Below are positions 24,915-33,178 of a stretch of DNA of 40,168 nt, piece after piece (positions within the stretch are counted from its first letter, which is position 1; each line of letters opens with the position of its first letter). The stretch is from Syntrophobacterales bacterium. Lineage in GTDB: Bacteria > Desulfobacterota > Syntrophia > Syntrophales > UBA2210. The position numbers and the translations under genes are program-made. The notes under the pieces were generated by a model, which had not been told where the DNA came from, searched no databases, and saw only the letters and a program-made list of their open reading frames with translations. The stretch covers positions 1-40,168 of the forward strand of contig JAHDRK010000009.1 in the NCBI GenBank assembly GCA_018433345.1. Direction: 5' to 3'.

Positions 24915-24988
24915 CGACAAAATCCTATACATGGAGGCGATGATATTGTACTGTGACGATCAATAAACTCTGGTCCGGGAGCAGGATA

Positions 24989-25786
24989 ATGGATTCCTTT
25001 ATCGTTGCGACCTTCAACGTCAATTCGATCCGTTCGCGTCTCCACGTGGTGATCCCATGGCTTGAGGCGAATCGTCCCCGTTTTTTCTGTATGCAGGAGA
25101 CAAAGGTGTCGGACGATGAATTCCCCCTGTCCCCCTTCGAAGACCAGGGGTATCACGTTGTCTTCAGGGGTGAAAAACGTTACAACGGTGTGGCCGTGGC
25201 ATCTCTCGAAAAGCCCGGGCACTTTTCGGCGGGTTTCGATGACGGGGAACCTCCCGATGAAGACAGACTGATCTGCGCCCGTTACGACGACCTCACGATT
25301 CTGAATATCTATGCGCCTCAGGGAAGAAGCAGGGATCACGAACAGTTCCGGTACAAGCTCCGGTGGTTCGAACGCCTGTTGATGTATCTGGAGAGAAATC
25401 ATTCCCCCGATGAACCCCTCTTGTGTTGCGGCGATCTGAACATCGCCCCGGAGGAAATAGACGTGCACGATCCGAAACGGCTGTTGGGGCACGTGGATTT
25501 CAATCCCGAGGTCTGGGAGGCCTTCGACCGTCTCAAGGCCTGGGGTCTGGAGGACGTTTTCCGCAGGCACCATCCGGGAGAGCCCGGCCGGTATACCTTT
25601 TTTGATTACCGTGTTCCCGATTCACTTGGCCGAGGGCTTGGGTGGCGCATCGACCATATCTTGGCCACCCCGCCGTTGAGTTCCCGTTCGGCGGACAGTT
25701 TTATCGATCTGGAGACGAGGGCCGCGGAAAGACCCTCGGATCACGCAGTCTTGGCGGCGCGCTTCCACTGGTGCTGTGACGGATGA
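24989..25786 (+). CDS. xthA: Exodeoxyribonuclease III (AP endonuclease)
   Basis: A 265-residue enzyme of the exonuclease III/AP endonuclease family, which cuts DNA at abasic sites and degrades 3' ends in base excision repair. Landmarks in order: [11 protein letters not shown] (about residues 7-17), the metal ligand Glu in CMQETK (E37), YAPQGR (about 109-114), [11 protein letters not shown] with catalytic Asp and Asn (about 151-161), RIDHILAT, and the final SDHAVL with the catalytic His (about 252-257). The ATG at 24989 has GGGAGCAGG upstream and is preferred to an earlier GTG. It is followed by an unknown gene 20 bases on, probably cotranscribed. Confidence 0.93.
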   Translation: MDSFIVATFNVNSIRSRLHVVIPWLEANRPRFFCMQETKVSDDEFPLSPFEDQGYHVVFRGEKRYNGVAVASLEKPGHFSAGFDDGEPPDEDRLICARYDDLTILNIYAPQGRSRDHEQFRYKLRWFERLLMYLERNHSPDEPLLCCGDLNIAPEEIDVHDPKRLLGHVDFNPEVWEAFDRLKAWGLEDVFRRHHPGEPGRYTFFDYRVPDSLGRGLGWRIDHILATPPLSSRSADSFIDLETRAAERPSDHAVLAARFHWCCDG

Positions 25787-25805
25787 CCACAAAAAGGGAA
25801 CCGAG

Positions 25806-26234
25806 ATGGAAGCGGGCAAGCGGACTGACAGCCGGTACGACATGAATCGGCAGGTAAAGATGATTCTCGTCCGCCATGGAGTGGACCTTACATTGTTGAA
25901 GTGGTCAAGCTCCAGGTCAACGGTTAATTTCTACGGCATGTTGAAAAAAGATCAAAATAAAGACTTTACAGTAACGGAGCTGGAGGGCCTCGTTAAAGAG
26001 CTTGTCCACGTGCCCCGTGCTCCGCGGCTCAATTTCAACCTCGACAACTGGTACATCTCTTCCGAATCGGGGTCATGGAAGGTATCGAAAAGGAAAATGC
26101 CGGTCTCCGGAGGGGGTGTCGAAGATCGGCCCAGAACGGTATTCATCCGAAGAACGGAAAAAGTAGAGGATATTTTGAGAGAGATACGGGAAAGAAAGGA
26201 ATCACAGAGGAGCGCGAAAAGGCCCGGCACGTAG
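25806..26234 (+). CDS. Unknown protein with BON-like repeat pattern
   Basis: A 142-residue protein I do not recognise. It has no signal peptide or membrane segment. Residues about 15-90 alternate beta strands and a helix: VNFYGMLKK, then a TVTELEGLVKELVHVPRAPRLNFNLDNWYI helix-strand unit (trimmed), reminiscent of BON-like domains but without certain similarity. The C-terminus is highly charged. The ATG at 25806 follows AAGGGA. It lies directly after xthA and the strand and spacing suggest an operon. Its role is unknown. Confidence 0.55.
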   Translation: MEAGKRTDSRYDMNRQVKMILVRHGVDLTLLKWSSSRSTVNFYGMLKKDQNKDFTVTELEGLVKELVHVPRAPRLNFNLDNWYISSESGSWKVSKRKMPVSGGGVEDRPRTVFIRRTEKVEDILREIRERKESQRSAKRPGT

Positions 26235-26303
26235 CCCGCTGTGGATGGAGTAGGCGCATAAGGGCTTGTTCCGTCCATCTCCCCGCCAGCCGGCCGGGAA
26301 GTC

Positions 26304-27779
26304 TCAAGGCTTGTTCTCTTTTCCGCTCTCTTTACCCTCTTCGTCGGCCTTGGCCGAGACATTGATTGTTACCGTTACAACCGGCGGTTTACGGTCGGCA
26401 AAGATGATGTTTGGCGGTAGTATCAGGCTAGGCGTAAGGCGAGTCGAGGCCTGTATGGAATCCAGCAAAATGGGTTCCGTGAGGATCTTGATATCCTTCA
26501 TATTTTGGCCCGTAGTCAGTATCTTGACCGTTTCCGGGCTCACTTCAATCCCTTCCAGGACGAGGCCTTCCTTCAGTGACCCCGTGGTTTGGACCTGCAC
26601 GGGAACTTCCCGGGGGGTCAGCTCGTGGGCCGTCAGGGTGATTGAATCCGGCAGGATGCCCACGACGGTAAGGTTGGAGGGATGCTCCACGTTGCGAGGG
26701 GTCAAGGGAATTTCCTGTTTTCCTTCCCGAATGTTCGACATGTCCACCGTCAGGCGCAGTGTGCTTTTGTCAAAGAGATCGAAGGCCTGTTTAGATCCCA
26801 TGAGCGAAATGGTGGCCTCCCGCGGCTCCTGGCTTTCGATTATCCAGTCGGCGGGAAGATTGCGGTATGTCACCGGGATAGTGAAATCCCGGCGGATCGT
26901 CTCGGTCTCGAAACCGAACGCAAGCCACAGAATGGCCGCCAGTCCTACGGCTATCCCCTTTTCCCAGGAGTTGGAACGCAGCCACGAGAAGCTTTTTCCC
27001 CGCTCTTTCTCGGGAGACCGCAACCTATAGAAACGGTCTATTTCCTCCTCAATATCCTCGAGCTTTTCCAGAGTTCGGATGTCACCGTTCATGGCGACCG
27101 AAATGGTGCCCCGTTCCTCGGAGACGACAATGCAAAGGGCGTCCGTCAGTTCGGAAAGCCCTAGGGCGGCGGTGTGTCGAAGCCCCAAGCCTGCCGCCTT
27201 GGTGCTGTTTCGTGAGAGGGGGAGATGGCAGCCGAAGCGGGTCACCCGTTCCCCATCGATAATGACGGCCCCGTCGTGACCAGCCGAGTGGGGGTCGAAA
27301 ATGCTTTCAATGAGAGCCGTGCTCACCTTTCCGTCCAGGGGGATTCCGCCCGCCAGGTGGCGTTCCAGGGGGTCCTTCCCCTTTATTATAATCAGCGCCC
27401 CCCGCCGTTGCCGTGCGAGCCTCATGATCGCCGTTACAAGAGGTTCGGTGGGTGATTCCAGGAGTTTAGGGCTACCCTTCCCCGGCCGCCAGATGGCGAG
27501 GCGTTCAAAGAATCGCCGGAGATCTTCCTGGAAGATAATGACGATCGCTATGAGGAAAATGGCAAAAAATCCCCGTAGGACATATTCAGTGAGATACATG
27601 TGGAAGAAACGGGCCGCGGTGTAAACGACACTGAGGATGATGATTCCTATAAAAACGAACCGGGATGCGGTTTTCTTCAGCCAGATGAGCACACCATAGA
27701 TCAGGACAGCGATGACACCTATGTCCAGGATGTCTGAAACGCGGATACTGTTTAAAAGGTGAAGCAGTTGTTCTTTCAT
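26304..27779 (-). CDS. cdaA: Diadenylate cyclase (CdaA-type) fused to YbbR-like domains
   Basis: A 491-residue fusion. Three N-terminal membrane helices (about residues 17-36, 41-59 and 67-84) lead into a DAC domain with the catalytic DGA (169-171) and RHT (201-203) motifs that make c-di-AMP from two ATP. A fourth membrane segment (about 273-291) is followed by about 190 residues of YbbR/CdaR-like repeats outside the cytoplasm. In Firmicutes these parts are normally separate, adjacent proteins (CdaA and its regulator CdaR); here they are one chain, which may make the cyclase sense the cell envelope directly. The ATG has GAGGG upstream and a good promoter 28-56 bases away. Divergent from the DHH phosphoesterase. 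Confidence 0.87.
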   Translation of the reverse strand: MKEQLLHLLNSIRVSDILDIGVIAVLIYGVLIWLKKTASRFVFIGIIILSVVYTAARFFHMYLTEYVLRGFFAIFLIAIVIIFQEDLRRFFERLAIWRPGKGSPKLLESPTEPLVTAIMRLARQRRGALIIIKGKDPLERHLAGGIPLDGKVSTALIESIFDPHSAGHDGAVIIDGERVTRFGCHLPLSRNSTKAAGLGLRHTAALGLSELTDALCIVVSEERGTISVAMNGDIRTLEKLEDIEEEIDRFYRLRSPEKERGKSFSWLRSNSWEKGIAVGLAAILWLAFGFETETIRRDFTIPVTYRNLPADWIIESQEPREATISLMGSKQAFDLFDKSTLRLTVDMSNIREGKQEIPLTPRNVEHPSNLTVVGILPDSITLTAHELTPREVPVQVQTTGSLKEGLVLEGIEVSPETVKILTTGQNMKDIKILTEPILLDSIQASTRLTPSLILPPNIIFADRKPPVVTVTINVSAKADEEGKESGKENKP

Positions 27780-27806
27780 CGCCGGCCCTCTTTCTTCGCC
27801 GTTCAC

Positions 27807-27835
27807 AGTATGCAACACGGCGCCGCGGTTGACAA
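27807..27835 (-). promoter_or_regulatory. Predicted promoter of the cyclase-YbbR gene
   Basis: On the minus strand TTGTCA (27830-27835) and CATACT (27807-27812) are separated by exactly 17 bases. The predicted start near 27800 gives a leader of about 20 bases to the ATG at 27779. It supports that ATG over the longer frame, whose first codon lies upstream of the promoter. Confidence 0.55.
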
Positions 27836-28021
27836 ATAAAAAATAATGAAAGCTTGTAATGCCTTTCACTGTCTGATCGATAGGATCTGCATGCTTCGTC
27901 CCGCCCCCATCGAGGGGTTACCCCTGTGGGATCTTTAGGGGAAACGGCGGGAAGATGCCGTTCGGGTTCCCGACAGCTCCCATTATCTTTGAAACTCATC
28001 ATTTTTTGGATTGATTGCGAG
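27836..28021. other. Structured intergenic stretch between divergent c-di-AMP genes
   Basis: This is the core of the only gap over 300 bases (27780-28089). Read on the plus strand it holds AGGGG-TTA-CCCCT (27913-27925), a 6-bp stem AACGGC/GCCGTT (27943-27948 with 27957-27962) and TCGG/CCGA (27962-27965 with 27970-27973). The first stem competes with an alternative, CCCC/GGGG (27905-27908 with 27914-27917). Alternative pairing is a feature of regulatory RNA, but predicted promoters flank the region on the outside, so it may act as DNA. No known riboswitch consensus was recognised. Confidence 0.35.
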
Positions 28022-28050
28022 TTGCTTTGGGGGGGCACTTTGGTTAAGAT
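28022..28050 (+). promoter_or_regulatory. Weak predicted promoter of the DHH phosphoesterase gene
   Basis: TTGCTT (28022-28027) and TAAGAT (28045-28050) are separated by 17 bases, placing transcription start near 28057, about 33 bases before the ATG. Both hexamers are imperfect. Confidence 0.35.
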
Positions 28051-28089
28051 ACCGTGACTGTTCGAAAAAGAAAAAAGGGAGAATATATT

Positions 28090-29148
28090 ATGAACCAGGA
28101 TTCCGGAGCGCCGGTACATCCTGCCCGTGTTCTTCTCGAGTACGCGGCCGATAAACGCTCCATTCTCATTGTCTGCCATAACAACCCCGATCCTGATTCC
28201 ATGGCCGCCGCACAAGCCTTGAAACACCTCTTTTTTTTGAAGTTGCCGAGGAGGAAGGTGGTCATCGCCTACGGAGGAATCGTGGGAAGGGCCGAAAACC
28301 GCCAGATGATGCGTCGCCTGAAAATCGAGATGGAAAACATCAATGATATTGATTTCAAGTCCTTTTCTCTTGTTTGTCTTGTGGACAGTCAACCACGTAC
28401 AGGCAACAGCGACATCCCCCGCTCAGTGATTCCCCAGGTGGTGATCGATCATCACCCTGCAAGGTCTTTCACGAAGAAGTGCGCCTTTGTGGATATACGG
28501 CCCGATTACGGCAGTTCGTCAACGATCATTCTGGAATATCTTCGCGAACTGGATCTTCCCGTCGATCGTAAGCTGGCCACCGCCCTCTTTTATGGATTAA
28601 AAACCGACACGGGTGGGTTTTCAAGGTCTCTTAGCAAGGCGGATCTGGAGGCGTTGAACTATCTTTCGCCACGCATAGCGCCGCGGACACTGGGGTTGAT
28701 CGAGAATCCCCCCGTCCCCAAGGGTTATTACCTGAAATACGTGGAGGCGATCGAGCAGGCGAAACAGTACCAGGATGTAATCGTCACTGACATGGGTAAG
28801 CTGAACAATCCCGATATGGTGGCTGAACTGGCGGATTTCCTTCTTCGCATGGAGACCATACGGTGGGTGCTCGCCATGGGGGAATACAAAGACGAGCTGA
28901 TCCTTTCTGTCCGGACATCACGGCGCGGATGGTGGGCTGGGAAAATAGCCCTCCGGGTTCTGCGTGGACTGGGGACGGGTGGAGGTCACGAGCGGGCCGC
29001 CGGTGGAAAAGTTTCCTTCAATGAGGTGTCTCCTGAAGAACGGCGCAAGATACGGGATCGCGTGGCAGAACGTTTTCTTAAAATTGTGGGGGTCGGGGGC
29101 GTGGAAGGTAAACCCCTTTTCCCCCTCCGATCCCAGGATCAACCTTGA
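28090..29148 (+). CDS. DHH/DHHA1 phosphoesterase (NrnA/GdpP-type)
   Basis: A 352-residue cytoplasmic phosphoesterase of the DHH superfamily. Motif I is HNNPDPDSMA (H30 to A39), motif II VDS (D99), motif III DHH (120-122), and the C-terminal DHHA1 domain has GGGHERAAGG (about 296-305). Members hydrolyse c-di-AMP, pApA or short oligonucleotides; no PAS or GGDEF domain is present, so it resembles DhhP/NrnA rather than GdpP. It is divergent from the c-di-AMP cyclase, suggesting messenger breakdown. The ATG has AAGGGAG upstream; an earlier GTG is less likely. It is followed 23 bases on by a glycosyltransferase gene. Confidence 0.82.
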   Translation: MNQDSGAPVHPARVLLEYAADKRSILIVCHNNPDPDSMAAAQALKHLFFLKLPRRKVVIAYGGIVGRAENRQMMRRLKIEMENINDIDFKSFSLVCLVDSQPRTGNSDIPRSVIPQVVIDHHPARSFTKKCAFVDIRPDYGSSSTIILEYLRELDLPVDRKLATALFYGLKTDTGGFSRSLSKADLEALNYLSPRIAPRTLGLIENPPVPKGYYLKYVEAIEQAKQYQDVIVTDMGKLNNPDMVAELADFLLRMETIRWVLAMGEYKDELILSVRTSRRGWWAGKIALRVLRGLGTGGGHERAAGGKVSFNEVSPEERRKIRDRVAERFLKIVGVGGVEGKPLFPLRSQDQP

Positions 29149-29171
29149 AGAGAAATGCGGGGACTATAATC

Positions 29172-30410
29172 ATGAAAATATTGATGTTCGGCTGGGAATT
29201 TCCTCCTTCCATCAGCGGCGGTCTGGGGACCGCCTGCCGGGTATTAACGGAGGGACTTGTGGGGGAAGGTACCGAGATCGTCTTTGTCGTCCCCGGGGCG
29301 TCCGTCCCTGTTGCACTCGATGGCTTAACAATGATCGACGCCTCCCGCCTGTATTTCGATGGGGAATGTACGATGCCGGAGTGTCTGCCGGACCGTTCCT
29401 TTGGGTTGCCTTTGACTCCCTATCTGACACTTGAGGGCGGTCAAGGATTTCTTCCTGCTTTGGGGAACATGGGGGAGAACGATAATCATTACGCCCATGA
29501 CCTGTATGACGTGGTGTCCCGCTACGCGGGGTGCGCGAGGCGAATAGCGCGTGAGGATTCTTTCGACGTTATAGTTACTCACGACTGGATGGCGGTTCCC
29601 GCCGGTCTGGCGGCCCGGGAAGAATCGGGTCGACCGCTGGTGGTTCACATCCACTCACTTGAATCGGATAGAAGTCCCCTGCGGATCAATGAATACATTT
29701 ACGGCGTGGAAAGGTCGGGCATGCACGAGGCAGACCGGGTTATCGCCGTCAGTTACTACACGAAGAAAAAAATCATGGATCAATACGATGTCCCGGAAAG
29801 TAAGATAACGGTCATTCATAACGCGGCGCCGTATCACCCGGCGGGGGCGGCGCCGGCTCTCCGGCGTCATCGTGGTAAAATTGTTCTCTTTCTCGGCAGG
29901 GTCACCCGGCAGAAGGGACCCGATTTTTTCGCTGAGGCCGCCGAGAGGGTGTTGTCCATGGATCCGGCAGTGCGCTTTATAATGGCTGGATCGGGGGAGA
30001 TGCTTCCTACGATCCGGGACCGTGTTGAGGCGGCCGGAATAGCGGATAGATTCGAATTCACGGGATTTCTGTCGGGGGAGGAAGTGACCCGGGTTTTTGC
30101 TCGGAGTGATATTTACGTCATGCCGAGCCTTTCGGAACCCTTCGGGATTGCCGCGCTGGAAGCCGTGATTCACGGAATTCCACCCGTCCTTACAAAAGGG
30201 TCGGGTGTGTGTGAGGTGCTGAAGAGTTGTCCCATCGTCGATTATGGAGATGTGGATGCCTTGGCGGAGACCATAATACAAATGCTTTCGGACGAAGAAC
30301 TGCGATTCCGAGTACTTGAGGCCGCGCAGAGAGATATGGCCGGCTTGACCCCGCGGAAACAGGCCCTCGAGTCACTCGCACTCTATCGTTCGCTTATAAA
30401 CGAAGGCTAG
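29172..30410 (+). CDS. GT4-family glycosyltransferase (glycogen synthase-like)
   Basis: A 412-residue GT-B fold transferase. The N-terminal ILMFGWEFPPSISGGLGTACRVL pattern (trimmed, about residues 3-25) with a GGLG loop is typical of glycogen synthase-like and GT4 enzymes; VTHDWMAV (about residue 140) and the acceptor-side HIHSLES follow. The C-terminal donor site has VLFLGRVTRQKGPDFF and SEPFGIAALEA (about 320-330), with the conserved Glu-x7-Glu. The donor is a nucleotide sugar, probably ADP- or UDP-glucose; acceptor unknown. The ATG at 29172 follows GGGGA. It is followed after 59 bases by the GH57-GT5 fusion, a likely partner in glucan metabolism. Confidence 0.8.
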   Translation: MKILMFGWEFPPSISGGLGTACRVLTEGLVGEGTEIVFVVPGASVPVALDGLTMIDASRLYFDGECTMPECLPDRSFGLPLTPYLTLEGGQGFLPALGNMGENDNHYAHDLYDVVSRYAGCARRIAREDSFDVIVTHDWMAVPAGLAAREESGRPLVVHIHSLESDRSPLRINEYIYGVERSGMHEADRVIAVSYYTKKKIMDQYDVPESKITVIHNAAPYHPAGAAPALRRHRGKIVLFLGRVTRQKGPDFFAEAAERVLSMDPAVRFIMAGSGEMLPTIRDRVEAAGIADRFEFTGFLSGEEVTRVFARSDIYVMPSLSEPFGIAALEAVIHGIPPVLTKGSGVCEVLKSCPIVDYGDVDALAETIIQMLSDEELRFRVLEAAQRDMAGLTPRKQALESLALYRSLINEG

Positions 30411-30469
30411 CAAAATATAAAACGGGAAAGTCGCCCCGCCGGGGTGTCCATCTTCCGGGAGGAAATTTC

Positions 30470-33169
30470 ATGCCGCTTGTAACCCTATATTTTCAGATTC
30501 ATCAGCCTTTCAGACTCCATCCCGATAGAGACAAGTTTTTATGGGAAGAGATGAACCGCGACGTGTTCAAAAAGGTGGCGGCCAAGTGTTATCTGCCGGC
30601 CCTCGAGCTTTTTCGCGAGATGGTTGCGGGAGAACCTTCGTTCAAGGTTACCTTCAGTTTTTCCGGGACCTTCCTGGAACAGGCCGAGCTTTACTGCCCC
30701 GATGTCATCAAGGCCCTTCAGCGTCTTTTGGATGCCGGACAGGGGGAACGCGTCGAGTATCTCGATGAAACTTATTACCATTCGCTTACTTCCCTTTTCG
30801 AGGACCCGAAAAAACAAGAATTTCGCGACCAGGTATCGCTCCATCGCGACATGATGCGCAAGATCTTTGGATTGCTGCCCACTTCCTTTAGAAACACGGA
30901 GCTTATGTTTAACAACAACATAGCCGACGCGGTTCATGACATGGGGTATAAGGCCATTCTTTGCGAACAGCGCCGTGACATGTACGAGAAGGGCAACTTG
31001 TCGGTACCGCCTGACTCGGTGTTCAAATCCGTTGAAAACGATCTCGTTGTCATTCCCCGTAACCGTGATCTAAGCGATGACGTGGCCTTTCGGTTTACGC
31101 ACCGGCCGCTCGCCCCCGATGAATACGCCCTAAATATATCCCGTATCGACGGTCCCGCGGTGTTGTTGGGTTATGATTTTGAGCACATCGGCGAACATCT
31201 TTGGGAAGACACGGGAATATTCCAGTTTTGGCGCGAGATTCCACGGGCCTTCGCGAGACAACCCTCAATCGTTCCGGCCGTCCCCACGGAGATAGCCCAA
31301 ATCTTCCGCGACGTGGAATGCCCGCGGGTGGATATTCCGGGCCTTTCCACGTCCTCTTGGGCCGATGCCACGCGGGACACTCACGGCTGGCTGGGGACGA
31401 TGACCCAGTACAGGCTTTTCAAGGACATTGAGCGTCTGGAAGGAGAAGCGAAGCGGGCGGGCGGCGAATTGCTTACGCAGTGGAGACATCTGACAACCTC
31501 GGATCACATCTATTTTCTTCATGAGCGGCTAGGCGAGGATCACACAGTACATTCCTACTTCAACCCCTATGGTGGTTCCATTACCGAAGCCGCCCACGTG
31601 TTGACCCGCAAAATAGACGACTTGGAGCAGGCCCTGCGGCGTTTTGAAGTACTGAAACGTCGAGAGAGGACGACGGTTTTGATTATCGCCCCCGAAACGG
31701 GGCGTTTGCCCGAGCAGATGGGTCCCTTGGCGGCTTATATATCGGGAAAAAGCGGGGGCATGGGCGAGGTGGTTTCCGCTCTTTGTGAAGGGCTCTGTGA
31801 GCGAAACGTGGAGGTTCACCTGGCGACGATCAACCTCAAGAAGCGTTTTCAGGAGGAAAGCGGGATCGACGAAGATCGCTGGCGTGAGATCCGCTACAAC
31901 GTCGATCCCGGCCGTATACATTTGGTGAGCTCGGCGGTCTTTGCGGAGCTGCCTGGAGCCTACGCCGGCAATCCCTTGCTCAACGCCGCGGAGTTCCAGA
32001 AAGCAGTGGTTAACAACATTATCAAGTACGTGCGTGGCAAGAGCCATGGCAATATGATTGTACACAGCCACGACTGGATGACTGGAGGCGTCATATCGGC
32101 CTACGTGAAGTCCCGGGGCATTCCGCTTCTCCATACGGTGCACAACACTTTTACAGGGCACATTCCCCTAGAGATGTTTTTCGGAGTCCATATTGAAGAA
32201 CTGGCGCCCTTTTTATATTTTTCAGAGGATCAGGGGAGGCGCTGTGTAGAAGCCCAAGCCACGGCCATAAAAAATGCCACCATGATTAATTTCGTTGGTA
32301 AGCGGTTTTTGGAAGAGGTGGTAAACGATTATTTCATGGATCAACCCATCATTCCTCCAAGTGTCCGGACGGAAGTGAAGGCTAAGTACGCCGTTGGGGC
32401 CGCCACGGCAATAATCAACGCGCCGTCGCGCGCGATGTATCCGGAAAATTGTCCCCACCTTGTGAGAAACTATGGCCCCGACGCTGACGTGCTGGCGGCG
32501 AAACGCGAAAATCTCCTTGAATTTCAGCGGCGGACCGGGCTCAACGTGAATTCCGACGCAATCCTTTTTTACTGGCCGTCGCGATTGGACCCCTTTCAGA
32601 AGGGGGTGACAATCCTTGAAGAGGTTCTGCTTCGTTTCGCCATAGAAAATCCAGACGTTCAGATAGGCATCGTCGCCGACGGCGTGGGCGGAGATCGGAC
32701 CCACGAGGAAATCCTGGGACGCATAGCATGGGTTTCGGGAGGCAGAATAGCGTACCACCGCTACCGGGAAGACCTTTCGATGCTTGGGTATGCCGCGGCA
32801 AACGATGTTTTTGGTGTGTCCCTCTACGAACCCTGCGGTCAAATCGACCAGGTGGGCAATCTATTTGGTGCCACGGCCACGAACCGCGATACGGGAGGAT
32901 ATCACGACAAGATAAGGGAGCTTCGCCTCAAGGCGGACGGATCGCCCCAGGACGTGGGAAACGGGTTTCTCTTCAGGGATTACGATCCCGGTGGATTGCT
33001 GTTTGGTCTAAACAAGAGCCTCCATTTCCACCGCAAACCGGCCTCTGAGCGGGAGCCGCAGATCAGGCGGATAATGCGGGAGGCGCGGAAAAATTATGAT
33101 CTTGGAACCATGATCGCCAGCTATATAAGCCTCTATGAAACCATCAGCGGAGGAAGGCCGCTGGTATAA
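30470..33169 (+). CDS. GH57 glycosidase fused to GT5-like glycogen synthase
   Basis: An 899-residue two-domain protein. The first about 390 residues are GH57: HQP (11-13), the candidate nucleophile E144 in RNTEL, and the acid D236 in YDFEHIGEH. From about 410 a GT5-like synthase starts (KSGGMGEV near 427, where GT5 proteins have KTGGL) and ends with YEPCGQ (about 786) and a TGGY motif, the donor site of glycogen synthase. GH57 enzymes trim, branch or transfer alpha-glucan and GT5 extends it, so both steps could be in one chain. GT5 synthases usually start with KxGGL at the N-terminus, so the fusion is real by position. The ribosome binding site is GGAGG. It converges with the next gene nine bases on. 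Confidence 0.85.
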   Translation: MPLVTLYFQIHQPFRLHPDRDKFLWEEMNRDVFKKVAAKCYLPALELFREMVAGEPSFKVTFSFSGTFLEQAELYCPDVIKALQRLLDAGQGERVEYLDETYYHSLTSLFEDPKKQEFRDQVSLHRDMMRKIFGLLPTSFRNTELMFNNNIADAVHDMGYKAILCEQRRDMYEKGNLSVPPDSVFKSVENDLVVIPRNRDLSDDVAFRFTHRPLAPDEYALNISRIDGPAVLLGYDFEHIGEHLWEDTGIFQFWREIPRAFARQPSIVPAVPTEIAQIFRDVECPRVDIPGLSTSSWADATRDTHGWLGTMTQYRLFKDIERLEGEAKRAGGELLTQWRHLTTSDHIYFLHERLGEDHTVHSYFNPYGGSITEAAHVLTRKIDDLEQALRRFEVLKRRERTTVLIIAPETGRLPEQMGPLAAYISGKSGGMGEVVSALCEGLCERNVEVHLATINLKKRFQEESGIDEDRWREIRYNVDPGRIHLVSSAVFAELPGAYAGNPLLNAAEFQKAVVNNIIKYVRGKSHGNMIVHSHDWMTGGVISAYVKSRGIPLLHTVHNTFTGHIPLEMFFGVHIEELAPFLYFSEDQGRRCVEAQATAIKNATMINFVGKRFLEEVVNDYFMDQPIIPPSVRTEVKAKYAVGAATAIINAPSRAMYPENCPHLVRNYGPDADVLAAKRENLLEFQRRTGLNVNSDAILFYWPSRLDPFQKGVTILEEVLLRFAIENPDVQIGIVADGVGGDRTHEEILGRIAWVSGGRIAYHRYREDLSMLGYAAANDVFGVSLYEPCGQIDQVGNLFGATATNRDTGGYHDKIRELRLKADGSPQDVGNGFLFRDYDPGGLLFGLNKSLHFHRKPASEREPQIRRIMREARKNYDLGTMIASYISLYETISGGRPLV

Positions 33170-33178
33170 GTGTGGATC

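Noticed and set aside
27895-27975. A known c-di-AMP riboswitch
   Set aside because: Only a short stretch resembles the consensus; the core GGGGGACCC and GGGTGAA elements are not in place.
27586-28392. A 268-codon open frame on the minus strand across the c-di-AMP intergenic region
   Set aside because: It overlaps both flanking genes, whose motifs are clear, and its peptide matches no pattern. It is a shadow of GC-rich sequence.
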